Origin: Actinoplanes sp. SE50/110
GTDB taxonomy: Bacteria > Actinomycetota > Actinomycetes > Mycobacteriales > Micromonosporaceae
DNA: 64,000 nucleotides
Assembly: GCF_900119315.1 (NCBI RefSeq)
Contig: NZ_LT827010.1
Coordinates: 222,001-286,000 of the forward strand
Reading direction: 5' to 3'
Part shown: piece after piece, positions 42,065-51,800 of the stretch
Layout: each line of letters begins with the position of its first letter
Numbering within the stretch: position 1 is the stretch's first letter
Position numbers and translations under genes: made by a program
Notes under the pieces: generated by a model
Told to the model about the DNA's origin: nothing
The model's database searches: none
The model's input: only the letters and a program-made list of their open reading frames with translations

Positions 42065-42283
42065 TCAGGGGGTGAGTTGGTCGATCGTCATGCCGACATC
42101 GTTGAGAATGCCACGCAGCGTTCCTTTGGCGACGTCGCGGTTGCCGTGCACTGGCACGGTGGTTCCACGTCCGTCCGGGTGTCGCATGATGTGGTGGCTG
42201 CCGGCCACTCTTGCGACCTTGAAGCCATGCCGCTCCAATGCGCGGACGATGCGGGTGCCGGAGATAGATGGGAGCGGGGGCAT
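42065..42283 (-). CDS. hicA: HicA-family mRNA interferase toxin
   Basis: A 72-residue double-stranded-RNA-binding-fold toxin. PSISGTRIVRALERHGFKVA is the N-terminal helix, GSHHIMRHPDG holds the catalytic His (G-S-H-x-x), and TVPVHGNRDVAKGTLRGILN is the family's second half. It cuts mRNA in the cytoplasm until bound by HicB. Its ATG (42283) overlaps the HicB stop by one base (TGATG), so translation is coupled. The antitoxin gene comes first in this pair. Confidence 0.9.
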   Translation of the reverse strand: MPPLPSISGTRIVRALERHGFKVARVAGSHHIMRHPDGRGTTVPVHGNRDVAKGTLRGILNDVGMTIDQLTP

Positions 42284-42495
42284 CAGGCCGCGACGGTGAT
42301 AGAGAGCTCGCGAGGTACGCCGAACTCCTCGATGAGGCCGGTCAGCGCCTCGCGGAGGTCCTCGAGTGCGGCTTCCTCGGTGTCGCCTTCCCCGTGCGCT
42401 CCCAGGCCAGGGCGCAACTGAGCGTGGGCACACCACACGCCGTCCTCGTCGCGCTCCACGACGACCGGCACCGTTATCGTGCGAAATTCGGCCAT
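42283..42495 (-). CDS. hicB: HicB-family antitoxin
   Basis: A 70-residue HicB-type protein. ITVPVVVERDEDGVWCAHAQ is the partially degraded RNase H-like strand pair. LRPGLGAHGEGDTEEAALED and LREALTGLIEEFG give the G-G-T--EA helix. It is short and seems to lack a C-terminal DNA-binding domain, as in many HicB proteins of this size. It neutralises the HicA encoded next. Confidence 0.88.
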   Translation of the reverse strand: MAEFRTITVPVVVERDEDGVWCAHAQLRPGLGAHGEGDTEEAALEDLREALTGLIEEFGVPRELSITVAA

Positions 42496-42863
42496 GTGGC
42501 CACCCTAGCGCGGTTCGGTGATCACTGGTCGGCGTCCCCCGGCCGCAATATTCTGCCCCGTGAGCTGGTCAAACGTCCTGGCAGCGGGTGGCCGGAGACG
42601 GTCGTAGGGCGGTTCGCATAGTGCAACGTCCGGCCCACTCGTATCTGCCTCGGGGCGACCCCCAGGCCTCACGTTACGGTGGGCGCGGAGGGTGGGCCGG
42701 TTGCGGTCCGCCCGAGGCTGCGGTCCCGACTTTCTGACCTCCGACGAAGATGTTGGCTCGCCGCCGTGTGGTTGACGCCCGGATTGTCGCCGTAGGAGAT
42801 CGATCATTCCTCCTTGTGCCGGGAGATCATGGTGGTGCAGACTCCCTAAATTGCTCTGTGTCG
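42496..42863. other. Region between hicB and the Rhs toxin
   Basis: About 370 bp; no separate gene. It should carry divergent promoters. An in-frame extension of the Rhs gene is open back to an ATG at 42750 but would put about 50 odd residues before the signal segment. Confidence 0.35.
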
Positions 42864-45800
42864 ATGCATAGCGCGGGGGTTGCTGTGCGTAACGGACGGC
42901 TCGGCTCGTTCTTGCGTAGGTTCGTCCGGCGGGGCGTATTCGTTCTCGCCCTGGCTCTGGTCATCGGTCTTGTCCTGCAGACGGCGCCACCCGACGATGC
43001 CGCGCTGGCGGTATCCGGCCCGGACGTCTCCCTCGAGGGCATCTACTCGTGGCTGATGTCGGGCTTGGCCGCCTCGGTGGGCTGGGCATCGCCCCGCGGC
43101 CCGGCGCATCCACACGGTCCGGCTGAATTGACGGGCACGGCTGAGGGACATTCGCACACCGCCTCCGCGGCTGCCACCAGCGCCGGCCGCGGGAGCGGTC
43201 GCAAACCCGGCAAAGGCAAGGGCGAGCTCGCCGCCGCTCAACCATGGGACCGGAGCGTGAGAACCGGGCCTAGCGGCGGGGCGGTTCACGGATTTGACGA
43301 AGTGACCAGCGTGGCGGTGCCGGCGAAGTCGGATGCGACGTCGACCTGGTACGACAACCGGGACGGGACGCACAGCCGGATCGTCAGCGCCGGGCCGGTG
43401 AACTACAAGGCCGGCAAGGGCTGGAAGAAGATCGACACGTCGGTGCGTAAGGCCGGCGGCGGACGATGGCAGGAGAATGCCAACTCGCTGAACGTCGAGT
43501 TCGCGCCCTACGCCGATGACCCCGCTCTGACCTCGATTGCGGTCGACGCCGCCCACTCCGTCGGTGAGCGGCTGCTCGGCGCGACGCACGCCGCCGGCAC
43601 GGGTACGGCGTCAACGGTCACCTACGTCGGGGCGCTGGCCGACACCGACCTGCGGCTGTCCGCGACGAACACCGGTGCCAAGGAATCACTCGTGCTGCGC
43701 ACCGCCAACGCGGCCGCCAGCTGGGATTTCGCGCTCGACCTGCACGGACTGTCGGCCGCGATGACCGCCCAGGGTGAGATCGTGCTGAGGAACACGGCCG
43801 GCAAGGATCTGCTGACTGTGCCCGCCGGCTACGCCTGGGACTCGGCTCCGGCGCCGCCGGGTGGTGCGACCACGCACGCCGTGACCTATCGGCTGAGCGG
43901 GTCCACGCTGCACATGTCGCTGGATCCGGCCTGGCTGCACGACCCCACCCGGGTGTTTCCGGTGACCGTCGACCCGACGTTCAACGGAAGGCCTTACACG
44001 ACGTACGTCGAGTCGAACAGCCCGCCGGCGGATCACTCCGACGACACGTTGATGAAAGTCGGTACCGCCGACTCCGGGGCGCACAGTGACTACTCATTCC
44101 TGACGTTCCCGTCGCTCGGTATCCACGATTCGGGTACGACCCTGTCGGCCGCGACGCTCAATCTGTTCGACGTGTGGTCGTCCACCTGCACGGCCTCTCG
44201 CTTCGACGTCGCGCTCGTCACCGAACCGTTCTCCGTCACCGACGCGATGACCTATCCGGGGCCGCCGGTCACCGCCTCGATCGGCAACAGCACGCCGGCC
44301 GTCCCGAAGTCCTGCGCCAACACTTCGAAGAACCAGACCGTCGGTGACAACATCTCGGTGTCGCTGGCCGTCGCCTCGCTGAACAGCTGGGCGACCGGCG
44401 CCGCCAACTACTTCGGCCTGCGGCTCGCCACGACGACATCGACCCAGAAGTGGTTCGCATCCGCGATTTCCGAGCACACGCCCACGATCGAGCTCACCTA
44501 CAGCGGCTACCTGCTGCCGACGGTGCTGAGCCGGAGCCCGGCCAATGGTGCGTCGGTCGGCACGCTGACCCCGACGCTGTCCGCGATCGGTGCCGTGGAC
44601 TCGCTGACCGGCACGTCCGAGGCGAAGTTCCGATTCCAGGTCGCCAACGGCGGCGGCACGGTGGTCGCCGACTCGGGTGTCGTCGCCGGTGCGTGGACGG
44701 TGCCGGCCGGCAAATTGGACTGGGGACAGACCTACTCCTGGACGGTTCAGGCGTACGACGGCACCAATTACTCGGTCGACCCGCAGTACTACCAGCTCTC
44801 CGTCCAGGTGCCCCAACCAGCGGTGACATCGAGTCTCTCGCAGAACCCGGGGCACGGCTTCGACGCGTCGATCGGGAACTACACGACATCGGTGACGGAC
44901 GCGGACGTGGCAACGGCCGGCCCGCCGCTGTCGATCGTGCGCTCCTACAACTCCCGCGACCCGCGCTACACGGGTGCGTTCGGTGCGGCATGGGCGAACG
45001 TCGTCGATTCCCGGCTGACCGAACGGTACGGGCCGAACAGCGCGGTCGAGGCGGTCGTGGTGACGTATCCGGACGGCTCCGACGTGGCGTACGGGCGCAA
45101 GGCCGACGGCAGCTTCGCGGCACCGGCGGGGCGAGCCGCGAAGCTGATCCATCTCGCCAACGGGTACGAACTGATCGACAAGTCGGTCACGACGTACACC
45201 TTCACGCAGGCGATCACAGCCGGGGTGTACGGCCTGTCCTCCATCACCGATGTCGCCGGTCGTACTGAAGCGCTGACCTGGGCGAGTGGGCACGTCACCG
45301 CGTTGACCTCGGGCACTTCGGGCCGGTCGCTGCACTTGACCTGGTCGACGCCGTCGGGTGCTTCGGCGGCCCATGTCACGTCGGTCGCCACCGATCCGGC
45401 CACTGCCGGGCAGGCCGATGCGAACACCTGGACCTACGGCTACAGCGGCGACCAGCTGACCTCGGTGTGTGCGCCGGGGACGACGACCGCGTGCATCAAA
45501 TACGGATACGACTCCAAATCGGCGTCAGCGCAGCGCAACGAGGTGCTCGACCTCGGTGCGACGTCGTACTGGCCGCTCGCGGAGGCCTCGGGAACAACGG
45601 CGGCCAGCGCTGTCGCGGCGAACGAGGGCACGGACAACGCCACCTACACCAGCGTGACGCTCGGTCAGACGGCCGGCGCCGGTCCGCTGGCGACCAGCGC
45701 CGCCACCTCGGCCGCGTTCAACGGCACGTCGTCGCGAGTGAACCTGCCGAACCTGCACCTGGCCTCGTCGAACTCGCACTCGATCTCGCTGTGGTTCAAG

Positions 45801-48800
45801 GCCGCCTCCGGCACGCCGGCGGGCGTGCTCTGGTCGCGTAACGACGTGCCGATCGCGAACACCCGTTCCGGTGGTAACACCATGCCGACGCTGTACCTCG
45901 GCACCGATGGCAAGCTGCTCGGCGAGTTCTGGATCAGCAGCAGCACGTTGGCCGCGAACCCGATCACCACGAGCGCGTCGGTCGCGGACAGCAAGTGGCA
46001 CAACGTGGTCCTCACCGATTCCCAGACCGCGCAGACGATGTTCCTGGACGGTAAGCAGGTCGGCTCGATCGGCGGTTGGGGCACCCTCGGGCGTGGCGAG
46101 ACCGCGGCGACCGAGTCGGTTTACAACTACCTCGGCACCGGATACCTGGGGCCCTCCGTCGACGGCAACGGCGTCTGGCCAGACCAGCCGCACACCGACG
46201 CGAACAGCTCCACCGAGTACGGCAGTTACTTCAAGGGATCGCTCAGCGACGCGGCGTTCTTCGAGGGCAAGGTGCTCACGCTCGCCGACGAAACCGCGAT
46301 CTACAACGCCGGCCTGCACCCGCAGACTTTGATGACCTCGGCGACGCGAGCCTCGGGCAAGGCGTACGCGGCGGTCACTTACGACCCGGTCTCGGCCGCG
46401 GTCACGCATGTGACCGACGAGAACGGCGGATCGTGGGGCCTGTCCGCTCCGGTGACGACCGGGTCGAGTCAGGTTTACCGCGGTGCCGTGCTGGGCTCGG
46501 CACCGACGGCGTACTACCGGCTGAACGACTCGGCGGGCGCGACACAGGCCTACAGCGACGAGTCGTACCCACCCGGCGCCTACGCGAACACGACGCTGGG
46601 GGTGTCCGGACCGTTCCAGGACAGCAGTGCGGTCACCATGAACGGCACGTCGTCGGTCATCTCGCTGCCCAAGAGCCTCCTCGGGACGGCAGCCAGCTCG
46701 CAGGAGGTCTGGTACAAGACCGACGGCATGACCACGGGCGGCGTACTCCTCTCCACCCAGGGCGCAGCAATCGGGGGAACGACCGGAACGTCCGCGCCGA
46801 TCATGTGGATGACGTCGGACGGCATCCTGCGGGCGCAGTCGCCGTCGGTGACGCCGATCGGGCCGTTTTTCTCCAGCCCGATGGGGAAGTGCATCGACGA
46901 CGCCAGCAGCGGGACGACCGACGGCAACACGGTGCAGATCTACACGTGCAATGGTTCCGCTGCCCAGAGCTGGACAATGTATCCCGACGGTACGGTCCGG
47001 GTCCTGGGCAAGTGCCTCGACATCGTAGGCGGAGCCACGACGAGCGGATCGCTGCTCGACATCTCCACGTGCACGGGGGCAGCCCGTCAGCTGTGGCAGG
47101 CGTACGCGGGAGGCCTGCGCAATCCCGGCACCGGTTTCTGCGTCGACGATCCCAAGAGCAGCACCACCAATAAGACCCAGCTTCAGATCTACACCTGCAA
47201 CGGCAGCGGCGCGCAGAAGTGGGTGCAGTCGCTGGCGTACCCGACTTCCACGGCCGACGGTCAGTGGCACCACGCCGTGCTGACCAGCGACGCCACCACG
47301 CAGAGCCTGTACGTCGACGGACGGTTGGTGAACTCGAGCAAGAGCAGCCAGACGCTGCAGCCGAGCCAGCTCGCTTACGCCTACCTGGGCGGCGGCTATA
47401 CGGCGATGAACGCGACCGGCCTGACCGTGAACAGCACGGCGTATTACAAGGGCTCTTTCGCCGAAGCGGCGTTCTACTCGACGGCGCTGAGCGCTGCGGA
47501 CGTTGCCGGCCACTACGCGGCGGCGCGCAACTCCGCCGGTGTCACCCCGATGACCACGGTGACCGTCACCGACCCTGGCGGCCATTCGCTGGTAGACCAG
47601 TACGACACATTGAACAACGACCGGAAGCTCGCGTCGACAGACGGACTCGGTTACCAGACGAGCTTCGGGTACGACTCGGGCGGCTTCCAGCACACGGTCA
47701 CCGATCCGGACGGTCACGTGACGACGACCGGCCACGACGCCGACGGCAATGTCGTCTCGACCACCACCTGCCAGAACCGGTCGGCGGACGCGTGCTCGAC
47801 CAGCTATGCCACGTTCGCGCCCAACACCATGGGTCTCGACGCGGCGAAGGGTGCGACCATCACCTCGAGCGGAATCTCGGGGACGACCGGTCTCACCAGC
47901 GCCGCCCTCGTCGACGGCAACACGACGTCGGTGGCGGGCGCGCTCGGCTTCGAGACCGCGCTGCAGACCTCGGCGAACGTGACCCAGTGGGTTCAGGCCG
48001 ACTTCGGCTCCACCAAGACGATCGACCAGATCGCGCTGTACCCGCGTACCGACGCGGCCGGCGGTTTCCCGCTGACCTTCACGCTCGCGGTTTCCGCCGA
48101 CGGCACCGCCTGGAAGACGGTGTCGACGCAGACCAATCTGGCCGTGCCGGCCGCCGGCAAGCAGGCGACCTTCACCTTCGCCCCCACTGCCGCTCGGTAC
48201 GTGAAGCTCAACGCGACCGCTCTGCGGCTGAGCCCGACCGCGAGCAAGTACGGCATCGACCTCGGCGAACTGACCGCGCTCAACGACAACCCGGATCCCA
48301 CGGCCGGCATCCAGCTGACCACACGCGACGGGCGATCGGCGTCGCCGACCGACAACGCCTACCTCACGACCTACGACCACGACGCGCTCGGCAACGTCAC
48401 GGGCGTGACCACGCCACCGGTGGACGGGTATCCGAACGGCCGGACGACGAAGGTCGACTACACCGACGGCACGACAGTCGCGGCGGCCGACGGTGGGTTC
48501 GCGCCGGCGGGCCTGCCGTACAAGACGACCTCGCCGGGCGGCGCGATCAACCTGGTCACGTACTTCAAGAACGGCGATGTGGCATCGACCACGGATCCGG
48601 ACGGGCTGGTGACCAGGCTCGCTTACGACAACCTTGGGCGGGTCATCGGCAAGACGGCGGTATCCGACTCGTACCCCTCCGGGCTGACCACGACGTACGC
48701 CTACGACGGCCAGGACCATCTTGTCACCGAGTCGCAGCCGCCGATCGCGGACCGGATCACCGGCAAGGTGCACACCGCGGTGACAAGCACGGTGTACGAC

Positions 48801-51800
48801 GCTGACGGTGACATCACCTCGCAGACGTTGGCCGATGCGACGGGTGGCGACATCTCGCGGACGACGACCACCGTGTTCGACGCCTACGACCGGGTGTCGT
48901 CGACGACCGACCCGGAGAACAACACCACGACCTTCGAATACGACCAGTACGGCGAGCGGACGGCCGAGGTCGACGCGCAGGGCACCCGTACGGAGTACGC
49001 GTTCGACCCCGACGGGCGCCTGCAGACCCAGGTACTGGCCAATTACACCGGGGACCCGGCGAATCCGCAGCCGGCGACGCGGCTGGTCGAGCTGTCCCGG
49101 GCGTACGACCCGGCCGGGCGGCTCGCGAGCCTGACCGATGCCCAGGGCACGACCACGTCGTACAGGTACACCGACGACGGGCTGCCCGTGACGACGACGC
49201 GGACCGACTATCAGGGCAAGAACCCGTACGTGGAGAGGGCCGCCACGTACGACGCGGCTGGCCACCTGGTCAAGGAAGTGACGAACAACGGGGCGACGAC
49301 CACGCTGATCAAGGTTGACGCGGCGTCGCGCCAGACGTCGACCATCGTCGACCCCGACGGCGTCGGGCGCACGACGACACTGACCTACACGCCCGACGAC
49401 GCCGTGGCTACCAACGTCGCGAGCGACGGAGCCGGCAACACGGTCACGACCACGGCCTCGTACGACAAGTCGGGTCACCTCACCGCCAAGTCGATCCGTA
49501 CTAACAGCCCCGGCTACACGGACGACCTGACCACATCCTGGACGCTGGACCAGCGCGGCCTTCCGACGTCGCAGACCGACCCTGACCAGCACATCACGAG
49601 CTTCGTGTACGACGAAGCCGGGCGACTCGTGACCGTCACGGCGCCGGCCGTCGACACCGAGACCGGCGGGGGTGCACCCCGCAGCGTCCGGCCCACGACC
49701 AAGCAGGGATACGACACGTTCGGCGAGCCGGTCGAGTCCCAGGATGCGAACGGGAACGTCACCAAGACCTCGTACGACCGGGACGGGCACACGGTCAGCA
49801 AGACCACACCCAACTACTTCCAGCCCGGTTCGTTCGTGCCGATCACGGCGACAGTCACTCGGAAGTACGACTCCGTGGGCAACCTGGTCGACTCCTACGA
49901 TCCCGACCTGCGGGAGACGAGCTACCTCTACGACCAGCTCGGCGACCAGACACAGACGACCACTCCTGACGGCGGCGTCACGCATACAACGTACGACAAA
50001 GCGGGCCACGCGCTCAGCGTCACCGATCCGACCGGCGCCGAGAAGGACGCGACCTACGACCACCTCGGTCGCATGGTCACCAGTACCGTCATCGAGCGGC
50101 ACCCCAGCCCGGTCGCGTTGACCACCACCTACTCGTATGCGGCGTCGGCGACGAACCCGGGCGGCGCCTGGCTCGCATCGGTCACGTCGCCGGCCGGCGC
50201 GACGACCTCAACGGGCTATGACAACTTGGGAGAGCCGGTCGCCAAGACCGACACCGCCGGCAACACCACCACATACGGCTTCGACCTGCTGGGCCGCGAA
50301 CGTTCGCAGACCAACCCGGACGGTACGTCGAGCACGGTGGCGTTCGATCAGGGCTCGAACCCGGTGCTGCTGCGATCGCTGGACGCCGACGGAACGGTGC
50401 TGACGGCCCGGTCGGCGGCCTACGACGGCAACGGCAACAAGCTGAGCGCGACCGACGCGCGGGGCCACACCACGACCTTCACCTACGACACGGCGAACGA
50501 CCTGACCAGGGAGGTGCAGCCGGTCGCCGACGACCACGCGATCACCACCTCGTTCGGCTATGACCCCGCCGGCCACCGCACCAGGTTCACCGACGGCCGA
50601 GGCAACAGCTGGACATACACGTACAACGGCTGGGGTCTGCCGGAGTCGACCGTCGAGCCGCCCACCGCCACCTACACGTCGGATGCCGACCGGACCACGA
50701 CGACCACCTATGACGAGCGCGGGCTGGCCGTCAGCCAGACGCTGCCCGGCGGAGTCATGGTGTCCAACACCTACGACGCGGTCGGCAACCTGACGACCAC
50801 CTCCGGCAAGGGTGCGGAAGCCGACACGGCAACGCGGACGTTCGGCTACGACAAGGACCAACGGGTGACGTCGGCGTCGACCGCCGGTGCCGTCTCCTCG
50901 TCCGAGACGTTCGGGTACGACGACCGTGGTGACCTGACGTCGACGGCAGGCGACGGCGGTGTCAGCAGCTTCGCGTACAACGGCGACGGGCAGATGACGG
51001 CTCGTACCGACGCGGCGGGCACGGCGAGTTACGCGTACGACGGCACGGGTCGCCTGACCACGGTCGACGACGCCTCCACCGGGGCCCGGCTGGTCGTCTC
51101 CTACAACAAGATGTCGCAGGTCAGCTCCATCACGTACGGGGCTGCGGACGTCCGGTCGTTCGGGTACGACGCGCTGCACCGGATAACCACCGACAGGCTC
51201 ACCACCTCCGCCGGTGACGCGGTCGCGTCGATCGCATATGGGTACGACGCGAACAACAACGTCACGTCGAAGACCACGACGGGCTTCGCCGGATCGGCTG
51301 CCAACACCTACGCCTATGACCAGGCCGACCGGCTCACCACCTGGTACAACGGGCCCGCCACGACGCAGTACGACTACGACGACTCGGGCAACCGGGTGCG
51401 GGTCGGCTCTGACGTGTTCACCTACGACGCCCGCGACGAGCTGACGTCGGACGGCAAGACCTCGTACACGTATTCGGCCCGGGGAACCCGGAGCCAGTCG
51501 GGCGACGTCGTGGCGAACTTCGACGCGTACGGGCAGATGACCGCCTCGGGCACTCAGCGTTACACCTACGATGCCCTCGGGCGGACGTTGACGTCGGGGT
51601 CCTCCTCCTTCACCTACAGCGGCGTCGGCAACGACGTCGCAGCGGACGGGACCAGCACGTACAGCCGTGACCCGGGCGGCTCCCTGCTCGGGATCGCCTC
51701 CGGATCCGACAAGCGGTTGGCATACGTCGACCGGCACACCGACGTCGTCGGTACGTTCGGCGCGTCGTCGGCAGTGCTGGCTGGATCCACGGCGTACGAC

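Noticed and set aside
45525..50102. A 1525-codon open frame on the minus strand under the Rhs gene
   Set aside because: It is the antisense shadow of GC-biased YD-repeat coding sequence, with V/R/G/D-rich text and no domains.
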